This document shows, piece after piece, positions 1 through 9,312 of a stretch of DNA of 39,093 nt. How positions within the stretch are numbered: position 1 is the first letter of the stretch; each line of letters starts with the position of its first letter. The stretch comes from an uncultured Acetatifactor sp. Lineage in GTDB: Bacteria; Bacillota; Clostridia; Lachnospirales; Lachnospiraceae. The position numbers were made by a program, and so were the translations under genes. The stretch is from the NCBI GenBank assembly GCA_947594835.1, contig CANQEH010000026.1, forward strand, positions 1-39,093, given 5' to 3'. A model generated the notes under the pieces. It had not been told where the DNA came from and made no database searches. It saw only the letters and a list, made by a program, of their open reading frames with translations.

Positions 1-41
1 AATTCTCCAAGTCTGAACTCCTTTACTTCTTCCGCATTCAT
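1..41 (-). CDS. 5' end of an unidentified gene, cut by the window edge
   Basis: Only the first 13 codons are visible (begins MNAEEVKEFRLGE). The ATG shares one base with the TAA stop of the upstream XRE gene (TAATG), and a GGAG motif lies about ten bases before it, inside the end of that gene. This arrangement implies translational coupling, so the two products probably work together, as in toxin-antitoxin or regulator-effector pairs. That role is inference; too little sequence is present to name a family. Confidence 0.5.
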   Translation of the reverse strand, partial: MNAEEVKEFRLGE

Positions 42-250
42 TATATTTTATCTCCGTTTTCTAATATAAATTCTCTGCTGAATGAAACCCCCAAAACATC
101 AGCAACTTGTTCAATTTCCGGTATTGAGAAACTCCCCCGTTTCATTTTAGAATTAAAACTCTGAGGAGATTTCCCTAGGCGTCTTGCCAACTCTGCTTCA
201 CTCACATTACATCTTACACACAATACTTTTATCTGTTCTGAAATAGTCAT
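41..250 (-). CDS. Small XRE/Cro-type helix-turn-helix regulator
   Basis: A 69-residue protein that is essentially one Cro/C1 helix-turn-helix domain; the segment SEAELARRLGKSPQSFNSKM is the turn and recognition region. The ATG at 250 is chosen over an upstream in-frame ATG because GGAGGA lies about ten bases before it and a perfect sigma-A promoter ends just upstream, leaving no room for the longer form. The palindrome over that promoter suggests it represses itself (inference). Its stop overlaps the start of the partial downstream gene, so both share a transcript. The target and trigger are unknown. Confidence 0.85.
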   Translation of the reverse strand: MTISEQIKVLCVRCNVSEAELARRLGKSPQSFNSKMKRGSFSIPEIEQVADVLGVSFSREFILENGDKI

Positions 251-270
251 AATATCCTTTTCCTCCATGC

Positions 271-301
271 ACATTATAAAATATTTTTTTTATAATGTCA
301 A
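271..301 (-). promoter_or_regulatory. Perfect consensus sigma-A promoter inside an 11-bp inverted repeat (likely XRE operator)
   Basis: On the minus strand TTGACA (301-296) is separated by exactly 17 bp from TATAAT (278-273), both perfect consensus hexamers. A perfect inverted repeat, ACATTATAAAA at 271-281 and its complement at 288-298 with a 6-bp centre, covers the -10 box and part of the -35 box. A dimeric repressor bound here would block RNA polymerase. The XRE protein encoded just downstream is the obvious candidate. The promoter is seen directly; operator function is inferred. Confidence 0.75.
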
Positions 302-531
302 AAAAATATTTTAGCTTATAAGGCATCTATTAAATATATATGGTCAATATATATTTTTACATTAAAGTTTTTATAATAGGTTTAAATTGCAATTACGCGG
401 GAGCTCCCGTTATCAAAATAATCCATAAAAATTATCCGGCCATCACCCAGCGCACAGCGGATGCCCCTAGCGACAGCCGATACCTCAAAAGCGTATTTTC
501 CCATTGTTTATCAAATACACCGTTTGCACAG
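302..531. other. AT-rich intergenic spacer
   Basis: No convincing gene is seen. The left half is very AT-rich. A 12-bp perfect palindrome, CGGGAGCTCCCG, lies at 398-409. Close to the end of the DUF2971 gene an interrupted inverted repeat (GTATTT/AAATAC, about 492-518) could act as a weak terminator. Confidence 0.3.
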
Positions 532-1641
532 TTAACTGCATTCAACCATTTGATATTTCTCTTTATCCCTAACAACTCTTACATAAGGAATTCCTTTCCG
601 TTCGCATATATCCACAATGAGTCTACGATCATTCCGTTCCATTCGCTCACCAAGATAGACCTTCGTAATCGGATAAAACTTGCAGTTATAATCATCCGCT
701 AGCATATTATTGTAGGAAACCAATCTCCATTCATCTTGTTGTCCCCATATAGACTTGCTTTTTGCTAACACACCATATTTATAGATAGCAATCAGATATT
801 CTTTATCTCTCTTGGTTTGTAGCACTGCCAGGCATTTATTTAACACATCTGTTCTAGTATCGCTGTACACAACGGGAAATAAATGGCCACACAAACCATC
901 TATGCGATGATTAAAACTCGGTATTTGGTATTCTATGCAAAATCCTCTATGATTATCGGCATAATGGCTTGACCACATATTGATCATATAAGGCGAAGTG
1001 GTAAAACAAGCAACCCGAAACTTATCTACTACATTAATCACGTGTAAATATTCATTATGTATTGCTTCATAGAACGCAGCTGCCCATGTACTGTTTTTAA
1101 GAAGAGACAGTTTTATTCTTAAACAGAAGTTTGCATGAAGCAAAGCTGGTTCGCTTCGTACTCCCGCGTCACTTCCTGTTGAGGAAACTACACCAAATAT
1201 ATTCTCTAGTTCACGTCCTTTGTTTATTTCCGAATATAAAAATCGCGAAAACTCAGTTGCGCATTTTTCATAATCCCATTGTGTTTCCGTTTTCATTCCG
1301 CAAATTTCTGCATAATATGCAATCCGTATTCGTGCAAACTCTTCCTCACGGATTGATAAAGTACAGTCATAGTTATCATCAAATTTTTTCACATCTTGTA
1401 AATATACCGTATTATATTCTAAGGCTTGTACAGATCTATTTCCTCCCGTACTGACAGTATTGGGAAAATATTTGTACAGTCTATCTGGCATACTATAATC
1501 TCTTCTACGGCCAAATTCCTCCCAAGTCATTGCTTCTATTTCATCATACGAATAACGGCCTCCGCATATATAATAATTAGGATCATCTTGGATAGGATCT
1601 GCTCTACGGAATCCTTCCTGTAACATCATTTTTGGTTTCAT
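532..1641 (-). CDS. DUF2971 family protein
   Basis: A 369-residue protein with the hallmarks of DUF2971: an LYKYFPN-like N-terminal motif (about residues 55-61), an aspartate-rich NYDC segment near residue 90, the core block WSSHYADNHRGFCI at residues 223-236, and EWRLV near residue 305. The biochemical function of the family is not established to my knowledge. The GTG-free start at 1641 is supported by GGGAGG nine bases upstream. No signal peptide or membrane segment is visible, so it is probably cytoplasmic. The gene is AT-rich compared with the ribosomal genes next to it and is separated from tuf by a strong terminator, so it is likely a recent arrival with its own weak promoter. Confidence 0.8.
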   Translation of the reverse strand: MKPKMMLQEGFRRADPIQDDPNYYICGGRYSYDEIEAMTWEEFGRRRDYSMPDRLYKYFPNTVSTGGNRSVQALEYNTVYLQDVKKFDDNYDCTLSIREEEFARIRIAYYAEICGMKTETQWDYEKCATEFSRFLYSEINKGRELENIFGVVSSTGSDAGVRSEPALLHANFCLRIKLSLLKNSTWAAAFYEAIHNEYLHVINVVDKFRVACFTTSPYMINMWSSHYADNHRGFCIEYQIPSFNHRIDGLCGHLFPVVYSDTRTDVLNKCLAVLQTKRDKEYLIAIYKYGVLAKSKSIWGQQDEWRLVSYNNMLADDYNCKFYPITKVYLGERMERNDRRLIVDICERKGIPYVRVVRDKEKYQMVECS

Positions 1642-1732
1642 TGTATTAGTCCTCCCTTTTCAATTTACTTTATTCACAATCTAAATATGAAGATATTGTC
1701 CACGGTTTTATATTTCTCAAACAATCTTAAAA

Positions 1733-1777
1733 AGATAAAAAGAGCCACTCCTTTATGTGGAGTGACTCTTTTTATCT
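1733..1777 (-). terminator. Rho-independent terminator after tuf
   Basis: Two 19-nt arms (1733-1751 and 1759-1777) pair around a 7-nt loop. In the minus-strand RNA the only irregularity is a G-U wobble. The A-rich/U-rich arm ends make it usable in both directions. It lies about 30 bp after the tuf stop and isolates the DUF2971 gene. Confidence 0.9.
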
Positions 1778-1807
1778 TTTGTAAAATATTTTACTTTGAC
1801 AATTTAA

Positions 1808-2995
1808 TTACTCAATAATCGTAGCAACCCTACCAGAACCCACGGTTCTGCCACCCTCACGGATAGCGAAGGTAAGACCCTGCTCCATAGCGATGGGATG
1901 GATCAGCTCGATGGTCATCTCAACGTTGTCGCCAGGCATACACATCTCGGTGCCAGCGGGCAGGTTGCAGACGCCGGTCACGTCGGTGGTTCTGAAATAG
2001 AACTGAGGACGATAGTTGTTGAAGAAAGGAGTATGACGGCCACCCTCGTCCTTGGTCAGAACGTATACCTGTGCGGTAAACTTGGTGTGGCAGGTAACGG
2101 TACCGGGCTTAGCCAGGACCTGTCCTCTCTCGATCTCGGTTCTCTGTACGCCGCGCAGCAGTGCGCCTACATTGTCGCCGGCCTGAGCGAAATCCAGCTG
2201 CTTGCGGAACATCTCGATACCGGTAACCACGGTCTTCTTGGTCTCTTCTTTGATACCAACGATCTCAACTTCCTCGTTCAGCTTCAGAACGCCACGCTCT
2301 ACACGGCCGGTAGCAACGGTACCGCGGCCGGTAATGGTGAACACGTCCTCCACGGGCATCAGGAAAGGCTTGTCGGTGTCGCGCTGAGGATCAGGGATAT
2401 ACTCGTCAACGGTGCTCATCAGCTCAAGGATCTTATCGCCCCACTCGCTGTTGGGATCTTCCAGAGCCTTCAGTGCGGAACCCTTTACGATAGGGCAATC
2501 CTTAAAGCCGTACTCTTCCAGCTGCTCGGTTACTTCCATCTCCACCAGCTCGATCAGCTCGGGATCGTCAACCATGTCGCACTTGTTCAGGAATACAACG
2601 ATGTAGGGAACGCCCACCTGACGGGACAGAAGGATGTGCTCCTTGGTCTGTGCCATCACACCGTCGGTAGCAGCTACTACCAGGATAGCGCCGTCCATCT
2701 GTGCAGCGCCGGTGATCATGTTCTTAACGTAGTCAGCATGGCCGGGGCAGTCAACGTGTGCATAGTGCCTCTTCCCGGTCTCATACTCAACGTGTGCGGT
2801 AGAGATGGTGATACCACGCTCTCTCTCCTCGGGCGCCTTATCAATCATGTCGAATGCAACAGCCTCGCCGGTACCAAGTCTTGCGTTCAGAACCTTGGTG
2901 ATTGCAGCGGTAAGAGTGGTCTTACCATGGTCAACGTGACCGATGGTACCAATGTTACAATGGGGCTTTGTTCTTTCAAATTTAGCTTTAGCCAT
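1808..2995 (-). CDS. tuf: Translation elongation factor EF-Tu
   Basis: A 395-residue GTPase that delivers aminoacyl-tRNA to the ribosome. The G1 P-loop GHVDHGKTT is near residue 20, DCPGH (G3) near residue 82 and NKCD (G4) near residue 137. The effector segment ERERGITI and the C-terminal beta-barrel domains are complete, matching the usual length. AAGGAGG precedes the ATG. It follows fusA as in a classic str operon, but a good promoter in the fusA-tuf gap shows it can also be transcribed alone, as expected for one of the most abundant proteins. Confidence 0.99.
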   Translation of the reverse strand: MAKAKFERTKPHCNIGTIGHVDHGKTTLTAAITKVLNARLGTGEAVAFDMIDKAPEERERGITISTAHVEYETGKRHYAHVDCPGHADYVKNMITGAAQMDGAILVVAATDGVMAQTKEHILLSRQVGVPYIVVFLNKCDMVDDPELIELVEMEVTEQLEEYGFKDCPIVKGSALKALEDPNSEWGDKILELMSTVDEYIPDPQRDTDKPFLMPVEDVFTITGRGTVATGRVERGVLKLNEEVEIVGIKEETKKTVVTGIEMFRKQLDFAQAGDNVGALLRGVQRTEIERGQVLAKPGTVTCHTKFTAQVYVLTKDEGGRHTPFFNNYRPQFYFRTTDVTGVCNLPAGTEMCMPGDNVEMTIELIHPIAMEQGLTFAIREGGRTVGSGRVATIIE

Positions 2996-3043
2996 TTTGA
3001 ATGACCTCCTTCAATTAATATGACTTTGTTTGCTATTTCCTCT

Positions 3044-3071
3044 CGCCGAAGCGCAGCTTGCGCACTCGGCG
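3044..3071 (-). other. Hairpin in the tuf leader
   Basis: CGCCGA at 3044-3049 and TCGGCG at 3066-3071 form the outer stem, with GCGCA/TGCGC-type pairing inside. It lies in the roughly 90-nt 5' untranslated leader between the tuf promoter and its ribosome binding site. There is no T-run after it, so mRNA stability or translational control is more likely than termination (inference). Confidence 0.45.
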
Positions 3072-3087
3072 CTTGTTTACCCGGCTA

Positions 3088-3122
3088 CCTCTGATTATAG
3101 TAAATTACCAGAGGTTTTTCAA
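3088..3122 (-). promoter_or_regulatory. Sigma-A promoter for tuf
   Basis: TTGAAA (3122-3117) and TATAAT (3099-3094) are spaced by 17 bp. The -10 box is bracketed by a short inverted repeat CCTCTG/CAGAGG (3088-3093 and 3109-3114). Transcription would start near 3087. Confidence 0.75.
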
Positions 3123-3161
3123 GTAATTTTTCTCAAGATAGGCACTTTTTGGCAATTATTC

Positions 3162-5279
3162 TTACTTATTCTTTGCCGCCAGTACCTTTTCCTGTACGTT
3201 CTTGGGAACCTGCTCGTATTTTTCAAAAAACATGGAGTAGTTGCCGCGGCCCTGGGTCCTGGAACGGAGGTCGGTGGAATAACCGAACATCTCCGCAAGA
3301 GGAACGAAGGCACGGACAATCTTGCCGCCGCCGATATCATCCATTCCCTCGATACGTCCTCTGCGGGAATTGATATCGCCGATCACGTCGCCCATGTATT
3401 CCTCCGGCATGGTGACTTCCACTTTCATGATGGGCTCCATCAGGACGGGCGAAGCCTTCTGCATCGCCTCCTTAAAGGCAAGGCTACCTGCGATATGGAA
3501 AGCCATCTCGGAGGAGTCCACCTCATGGTAGGAACCGTCATACACATTTGCATATACGCCCACCACAGGGAATCCGCCCAGGATACCCGCATGGGTAGCT
3601 TCCTCGATACCTTCGCCTACGGCAGGGATATACTCCTTGGGAATCGCGCCGCCCACAACAGTGGACTCAAACTTAAACAGCTGGTCGCCGTTGGGGTCGA
3701 TGGGCTCGAATTTTACCTTGCAATGACCGTACTGGCCGCGTCCGCCGGACTGCTTTGCGTACTTGGAATCCACTTCCACAGCCTTGGTGATCGCTTCCTT
3801 GTATGCCACCTGAGGTGCGCCCACGTTTGCCTCCACCTTAAACTCGCGCAGCAGTCTGTCCACGATGATCTCCAGATGCAGCTCGCCCATACCAGCGATG
3901 ATGGTCTGGCCGGTCTCCGAATTGGTGTGTGCGCGGAAAGTGGGATCTTCTTCTGCCAGCTTTGCCAGCGCCTCGCCCATCTTGCCCTGGCCTGCCTTGG
4001 TCTTGGGCTCGATGGCCAGCTCGATAACGGGCTCGGGGAATTCCATGGACTCCAGGATCACGGGATGCTGTTCGTCGCAGATGGTGTCGCCGGTGGTGGT
4101 GAACTTAAAGCCCACAGCGGCAGCAATGTCGCCGGAGTATACCTTGTCCAGCTCTGCCCGCTTGTTTGCGTGCATCTGCAGGATACGGCCCACGCGCTCC
4201 TTCTTGTCCTTGGTGGCGTTGAGCACATAGGAACCGGAGTTCATGGTACCGGAATATACCCGGAAGAACGCCAGTTTTCCCACAAAGGGATCTGCCATGA
4301 TCTTGAATGCCAGCGCGGAGAAGGGCTCCTCGTCGGAAGAATGTCTCTCGATCTCGTTGCCTTCCATATCCACGCCCTTGATCGCAGGGATGTCGGTGGG
4401 AGCCGGCATATACTCAAGGATTGCATCCAGAAGCTTCTGAACGCCCTTATTCCGATATGCGGAGCCGCAGCAGACAGGGATTGCCGCGCACTCGCAGGTC
4501 GCCTTGCGCAGCACCCGCTTCATTTCCTCCACAGAAGGCTCCTCGCCCTCCAGATACATCATCATCAGGTCGTCGTCCAGCTCGCAGATCTTCTCCACCA
4601 GCTCGGTGCGGTAGAGCTCTGCGTCTTCCTTCATGTCACCCAGGTCGTCGGTAACCGTGATATCGTCGCCCTTGTCATCATTATAGATGTAGGCTTTCAT
4701 TTCAAACAGGTCGATGATGCCCTTAAACTCTTCTTCCTTGCCGATGGGCAGCTGCAGGACAACGGCATTCTTGCCGAGTCTGGTGCGGATCTGCTCCACA
4801 GCGCCGTAAAAGTTTGCGCCCAGAATGTCCATCTTGTTGATGAACGCCATACGGGGCACGTTGTAAGTGTCTGCCTGGCGCCATACGTTCTCGGACTGGG
4901 GCTCCACGCCGCCTTTTGCACAGAACACGCCCACAGCGCCGTCCAGCACGCGGAGAGAGCGCTCTACTTCCACGGTGAAGTCAACGTGGCCAGGGGTGTC
5001 GATGATATTGATGCGGTGCTCCAGTGCGCCTTCCAGGGGCTTGGCCTCTTTTTCCAGAGTCCAGTGGCAGGTAGTAGCAGCAGAAGTGATGGTAATTCCT
5101 CTCTCCTGCTCCTGCTCCATCCAGTCCATGGTGGCAGTTCCTTCATGGGTATCGCCGATTTTATAGTTTACGCCAGTATAATACAGGATACGCTCGGTCA
5201 ATGTGGTCTTACCCGCATCGATGTGGGCCATAATGCCTATATTCCTGGTTCTCTCTAACGGATATTGTCTGCCCGCCAA
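3162..5279 (-). CDS. fusA: Translation elongation factor EF-G
   Basis: A 705-residue GTPase that drives translocation. The N-terminal P-loop AHIDAGKTT is at about residues 18-26, followed by DTPGH and NKMD GTPase motifs, then the EF-G domains II-V ending near the conserved RGRIEGMDD segment. Length is typical. The start codon is TTG (MAGRQYPLE...), supported by AGGAGG eight bases upstream; there is no better ATG. It lies 59 bp after rpsG with no promoter or terminator seen between them, so it is co-transcribed with rpsL-rpsG. Confidence 0.98.
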   Translation of the reverse strand: MAGRQYPLERTRNIGIMAHIDAGKTTLTERILYYTGVNYKIGDTHEGTATMDWMEQEQERGITITSAATTCHWTLEKEAKPLEGALEHRINIIDTPGHVDFTVEVERSLRVLDGAVGVFCAKGGVEPQSENVWRQADTYNVPRMAFINKMDILGANFYGAVEQIRTRLGKNAVVLQLPIGKEEEFKGIIDLFEMKAYIYNDDKGDDITVTDDLGDMKEDAELYRTELVEKICELDDDLMMMYLEGEEPSVEEMKRVLRKATCECAAIPVCCGSAYRNKGVQKLLDAILEYMPAPTDIPAIKGVDMEGNEIERHSSDEEPFSALAFKIMADPFVGKLAFFRVYSGTMNSGSYVLNATKDKKERVGRILQMHANKRAELDKVYSGDIAAAVGFKFTTTGDTICDEQHPVILESMEFPEPVIELAIEPKTKAGQGKMGEALAKLAEEDPTFRAHTNSETGQTIIAGMGELHLEIIVDRLLREFKVEANVGAPQVAYKEAITKAVEVDSKYAKQSGGRGQYGHCKVKFEPIDPNGDQLFKFESTVVGGAIPKEYIPAVGEGIEEATHAGILGGFPVVGVYANVYDGSYHEVDSSEMAFHIAGSLAFKEAMQKASPVLMEPIMKVEVTMPEEYMGDVIGDINSRRGRIEGMDDIGGGKIVRAFVPLAEMFGYSTDLRSRTQGRGNYSMFFEKYEQVPKNVQEKVLAAKNK

Positions 5280-5338
5280 GATTTTTTCCTCCTATATTGA
5301 TATTTGTTGCGCATTCTCCAAAAAATATGCAGCAAACC

Positions 5339-5928
<590 letters not shown>

Positions 5929-5967
5929 ATCTTAGTTCAAACCTTTCCGACCGAGTTTGGACGCCTC

Positions 5968-6393
5968 TTATTTCTTCTTTGCGTCCTTAGGCCTCTTCGC
6001 GCCGTATTTGGAGCGGGCCTGCTTTCTGTTGGCAACGCCTGCGGTATCCAGCGTCCCGCGGATGATGTGGTATCTGGTACCGGGCAGATCCTTTACCCTG
6101 CCGCCGCGGATCAGTACAACGCTGTGCTCCTGCAGGTTGTGTCCCTCGCCGGGGATATAGCTGGTCACCTCGATCCCGTTGGAGAGACGCACTCTGGCAA
6201 TCTTTCTGAGCGCTGAGTTAGGCTTCTTAGGAGTGACTGTCTTAACAGCAGTGCACACGCCGCGCTTCTGCGGAGCGGAAGCGTTGATGGCCTTCTTGTG
6301 AAGGGAGTTATATCCCTTCTGCAGGGCCGGCGCAGTGGACTTCTTTACAGAAGTCTCACGTCCCTTTCTTACTAACTGGTTAAATGTTGGCAT
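5968..6393 (-). CDS. rpsL: 30S ribosomal protein S12
   Basis: A 141-residue decoding-centre protein, first gene of the str operon. The conserved segments [10 protein letters not shown] and GRVKDLPG are present, with lysines at the two positions where streptomycin-resistance changes usually occur, so the sequence looks streptomycin-sensitive. Its length is normal, with a lysine-rich C-terminus. AGAGGTG precedes the ATG. A strong promoter lies about 90 bp upstream, and the GH9 gene diverges on the other side. Confidence 0.98.
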   Translation of the reverse strand: MPTFNQLVRKGRETSVKKSTAPALQKGYNSLHKKAINASAPQKRGVCTAVKTVTPKKPNSALRKIARVRLSNGIEVTSYIPGEGHNLQEHSVVLIRGGRVKDLPGTRYHIIRGTLDTAGVANRKQARSKYGAKRPKDAKKK

Positions 6394-6484
6394 TCTGTTT
6401 CACCTCTTTCTAAAATATCCTGTTGTCAGTTTGCGGCGGGGGACATTTTCGACGCAAAAAACGTACCCGCACGCACGCCATATT

Positions 6485-6513
6485 AGTATAACTGCTTGCA
6501 GGTACCTTGTCAA
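6485..6513 (-). promoter_or_regulatory. Sigma-A promoter of the rpsL-rpsG-fusA operon
   Basis: TTGACA (6513-6508), a 17-bp spacer and TATACT (6490-6485). The predicted start near 6478 gives a leader of about 85 nt before rpsL. Confidence 0.8.
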
Positions 6514-6578
6514 TGATTTTTTTCACTGTCTGCGCCCGGTGTAGACGGGTGCGCCGGGGCGGAAGGCTCAAAAACCCC

Positions 6579-6607
6579 TTGCCACGAAAAGGCATATCCC
6601 TTAAACT
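6579..6607 (+). promoter_or_regulatory. Probable sigma-A promoter of the GH9 gene
   Basis: TTGCCA (6579-6584), a 17-bp spacer and TAAACT (6602-6607), about 43 bp before the start codon. A TTGACA at 6609-6614 is also present but lacks a -10 box at the right distance. Confidence 0.5.
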
Positions 6608-6649
6608 ATTGACAGATGCACATCAACAAAGCAGATCGGAGGAGGATTT

Positions 6650-8275
6650 ATGTACAAACGTATTTTTGTCAACCAGTGCGGGTATCTGCCCCTGATGGAA
6701 AAACTGGTGACCTTCCGCTGCTGCGGGAAGGACGAGCCTGTCCGCTTTCATGTCCGCAAAAGCGATGGCACACAGATCTTAAGCGGCATTGCGGCAAAGC
6801 GGGTGGAAAATCCCTCGGCGCAGGAAATCAATTATATTGGAGATTTCTCACAGGTCACCGAGCCCGGCAGATACGATATCACAGCCGAAGGGTACGGCGA
6901 GTCCGACAGCTTCGAGATCGGTGGGGACGTCTACGGCGATGTTTTCCAGAAAGCCTTTCGGTTTTTCTATCTGCAGCGATGCGGCTGCGCTGTGAAGCCG
7001 GACGAGGACAGCCCCTACAGCCACGGCCCCTGTCATACCTCGCCTGCCATTCTCTATGGGAGCAGCCGCACGAAGGATGTAAGCGGCGGCTGGCACGACG
7101 CAGGAGATTACGGGCGCTATGTGGCCCCGGGCGCCATGGCGGTGGCACAGCTTCTGTACGCTTACGAGGAAAATCCCGCCCTTGCAGGCCAATACGCCTG
7201 CCCTGACCGCGGCGTCTCCTGCCAGAATCTTACGCCCTTCCTGCATGAGATCCGATACGAGCTTGACTGGATGCTCAAAATGCAGGCCGGGGACGGTTCG
7301 CTTTACCACAAAGTCTCCTGCAGGAGCTTCTGCGGTTTCATCCCGCCGCAGTTTGAAAAAGACCCGCTAGTCATCACCCCCGCCTCCGTCACCGCAACCG
7401 CGGACTTTGCGGCGGTCGCCGCCATGGCCTCCCGCATCTTCCGGGACAGGGATCCCGGCTATGCGGACGTCTTAGCCTCCGCCTCCCGGAAAGCCTATGA
7501 GGCGCTTGGCCAGATAGAACTCCCGGGCGGCTTTCGCAACCCGGAGGGAATCACTACAGGGGAATACGGCGATGTCTGCGACAAAGACGAGCGCTACTGG
7601 GCTGCCGCGGAATTGTACAAGACCTTCGGAGAAGAAAAATACAGAAAAGACTTTGAGGCCCTTGCCGCTGAACGGATCTTCCACGGCTACGGCTGGGAGG
7701 ATATGGGCAGCTACGGAAACCGCGCCTATCTCACCGCAGGACGGCCTGTGGACGAAGACCTTGCCCGCCGCATCCGAGAGGAAATGCTGCGCCTTGCGGA
7801 CAGCCTGTCAGAAACCGTTCTTTCCGACGGCTACGGCACCTCCCTCTCCCCGGACGGCTACATCTGGGGCAGCAACTTCTATGCGGCAAACAACGGCATC
7901 CACCTCTACGACGCCTATCTGCTCACAGGGGACGAAAAATACCGCAACGCGGCGGCATCCCAGCTTCACTATCTGCTGGGCCGAAATCCCATGGGCGTGT
8001 GCTACCTCACCGGCTGCGGCACGGATCCCATCAGGCGCCCCCATCACAGGCCCTCCGGTTTTGTGGGCCGCGCCATGGAGGGAATGCTCTCCGGCGGGCC
8101 CTGCAGCGGACGCCTGGACGACGTGGCGAGACAGATCCTCCCCGAGGGAATCGCGCCCGCCAAAGCCCTGGTGGATATGACGGGCAGCTATTCCACAAAC
8201 GAAGTCACCATCTACTGGAACTCCGCCTTTGTGCAGCTTCTGGCAGAGATGACTCTCACCTGCGGGCAGCGCTGA
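6650..8275 (+). CDS. Glycoside hydrolase family 9 enzyme without signal peptide
   Basis: A 541-residue inverting glycosidase. An immunoglobulin-like CelD-type N-terminal domain (about residues 1-92) precedes an (alpha/alpha)6-barrel. Catalytic landmarks are complete: GGWHDAGDYGRY at about 146-157, with D150 and D153 as candidate base and partner; a histidine cluster RRPHHRP near 465; and STNEVTIYWN with candidate acid E518. No signal peptide, carbohydrate-binding module, dockerin or anchor is visible, so it should act in the cytosol on imported oligosaccharides such as cellodextrins (inference), although GH9 also includes exo-glucosaminidases. GGAGGAGG precedes the ATG. It stands alone, divergent from rpsL, with no sugar transporter nearby, and ends against rmlD at a shared hairpin. 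Confidence 0.88.
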   Translation: MYKRIFVNQCGYLPLMEKLVTFRCCGKDEPVRFHVRKSDGTQILSGIAAKRVENPSAQEINYIGDFSQVTEPGRYDITAEGYGESDSFEIGGDVYGDVFQKAFRFFYLQRCGCAVKPDEDSPYSHGPCHTSPAILYGSSRTKDVSGGWHDAGDYGRYVAPGAMAVAQLLYAYEENPALAGQYACPDRGVSCQNLTPFLHEIRYELDWMLKMQAGDGSLYHKVSCRSFCGFIPPQFEKDPLVITPASVTATADFAAVAAMASRIFRDRDPGYADVLASASRKAYEALGQIELPGGFRNPEGITTGEYGDVCDKDERYWAAAELYKTFGEEKYRKDFEALAAERIFHGYGWEDMGSYGNRAYLTAGRPVDEDLARRIREEMLRLADSLSETVLSDGYGTSLSPDGYIWGSNFYAANNGIHLYDAYLLTGDEKYRNAAASQLHYLLGRNPMGVCYLTGCGTDPIRRPHHRPSGFVGRAMEGMLSGGPCSGRLDDVARQILPEGIAPAKALVDMTGSYSTNEVTIYWNSAFVQLLAEMTLTCGQR

Positions 8276-8292
8276 GCCTTTTGGCGCTGCCC
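8264..8292. terminator. Hairpin between convergent GH9 and rmlD genes
   Basis: GGGCAGCGC (8264-8272) and GCGCTGCCC (8284-8292) pair perfectly around an 11-nt loop. The left arm lies inside the last GH9 codons. The following T content is modest, so termination strength is uncertain. Confidence 0.55.
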
Positions 8293-8304
8293 TCCCGTCC
8301 TTTG

Positions 8305-9159
8305 CTAGATCCCCGCGGCCTTCAGCTCCGCCACATACCGGTGCAGGGCGTCCCGCCAGTGGGGCAGCCTCTCAAACCCGTTCTCCGTCAGCTTCTCCTT
8401 GCTCATGCGGCTGTTGGCCGGACGGTTTGCCGGAGCCCCGTACTCCTCGGACGTCACGGGAATGACGTTCACCTTCACTCCCGCCTCCTCAAAGATGGCG
8501 CAGGCAAACTCATACCAGGAGCAGTCGCCCTCATTGGTAGCATGGTAAACCCCATACTTGTCCGTGACCACCATATCCGCCAGCAGCCTTGCCAGATCGT
8601 AGGTGTAAGTGGGGGAGCCGAACTGGTCGTTTACCACCCGGATGGTGTCGTGGGTCTTGGCGAGGTTCAGCATGGTCTTTACAAAATTCTTTCCGTTTAT
8701 ACCGAATGCCCAGGCGATCCGAACGATAAAGTACTGCTCCAAAAGCTCCTGCACCGCAAGCTCCCCTTCGTACTTGGTCTGCCCATAGACGCTCTTGGGG
8801 CCGCAGGCGTCCCCCGGCTCCCAGGGGCGGCTGCCGCTCCCGTCAAACACATAGTCGGTGCTGATCTGTATCATCTTGATCCCCAAATCCCTGCAGACCC
8901 GGGCAATATTGCGGGGCCCGTCCACATTCACCTTTCTGCAAAGCTCCTGGTTCTCCTCTGCGGCATCCACTGCCGTGTAGGCCGCACAGTGGATCACCGC
9001 ATCGGGGGAGACCTCCCTGATCACTCTGTCCACGCTGGCGGCGTCGGTAATGTCCATCTCCTGGACGTCCACGCCCACGGCCTTTATCCCGCGCTTTTCC
9101 AATTCCCTCACCACATCGTAGCCAAGCTGGCCACGCACACCTGTCACCAGAACCGTCAT
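8305..9159 (-). CDS. rmlD: dTDP-4-dehydrorhamnose reductase
   Basis: A 284-residue short-chain dehydrogenase-like protein that makes dTDP-L-rhamnose from dTDP-4-keto-rhamnose with NAD(P)H. Visible are the Rossmann glycine motif TGVRGQLG at the N-terminus, the STDYVFDG segment, the catalytic YGQTK motif (YxxxK) and a C-terminal substrate-domain region with RPANSRM. The ATG at 9159 (MTVLVTG...) is preferred because the longer form adds an unrelated 47-residue tail and GGAGAGG lies close upstream. rmlA, rmlB and rmlC are not in the window. It follows the rpoC terminator, and a 14-bp palindrome CTGCCGTACGGCAG (9224-9237) lies in its leader. It supplies rhamnose for surface polysaccharide or glycoprotein. 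Confidence 0.93.
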   Translation of the reverse strand: MTVLVTGVRGQLGYDVVRELEKRGIKAVGVDVQEMDITDAASVDRVIREVSPDAVIHCAAYTAVDAAEENQELCRKVNVDGPRNIARVCRDLGIKMIQISTDYVFDGSGSRPWEPGDACGPKSVYGQTKYEGELAVQELLEQYFIVRIAWAFGINGKNFVKTMLNLAKTHDTIRVVNDQFGSPTYTYDLARLLADMVVTDKYGVYHATNEGDCSWYEFACAIFEEAGVKVNVIPVTSEEYGAPANRPANSRMSKEKLTENGFERLPHWRDALHRYVAELKAAGI

Positions 9160-9267
9160 ATTCCTCTCCATTCCGGAGCGCTTTCCAGCCGGCAGCGCAT
9201 GGGAGTCCGCATACGCCCTCCCTCTGCCGTACGGCAGCCTGCGACGCTCCGCACAGACAGCCGTGTG

Positions 9268-9304
9268 AAAAACGCCGTGCGGCGGGATCTCCTTTCGCAC
9301 GGCG
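9268..9304 (-). terminator. Rho-independent terminator after rpoC
   Basis: CGCCGTGCG (minus strand, 9304-9296) pairs perfectly with CGCACGGCG (9281-9273) and is followed by TTTTT (9272-9268), directly after the rpoC stop. Confidence 0.9.
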
Positions 9305-9312
9305 CTCTTTCC

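Noticed and set aside
340..702. A 120-codon plus-strand frame in the AT-rich left region
   Set aside because: It runs into the 3' end of the DUF2971 gene on the other strand and has no ribosome binding site or recognisable motif.
1898..3004. A 368-codon open frame opposite tuf
   Set aside because: Antisense shadow of tuf with no protein-family features.
3030..5258. A 742-codon open frame on the plus strand opposite fusA
   Set aside because: It is the antisense shadow of fusA; GC-rich, strongly biased codons keep the opposite frame open. No ribosome binding site or recognisable domain.
6609..6614. TTGACA upstream of GH9 as its -35 box
   Set aside because: No acceptable -10 box 16-18 bp downstream; the TTGCCA-17-TAAACT pair just upstream fits better.
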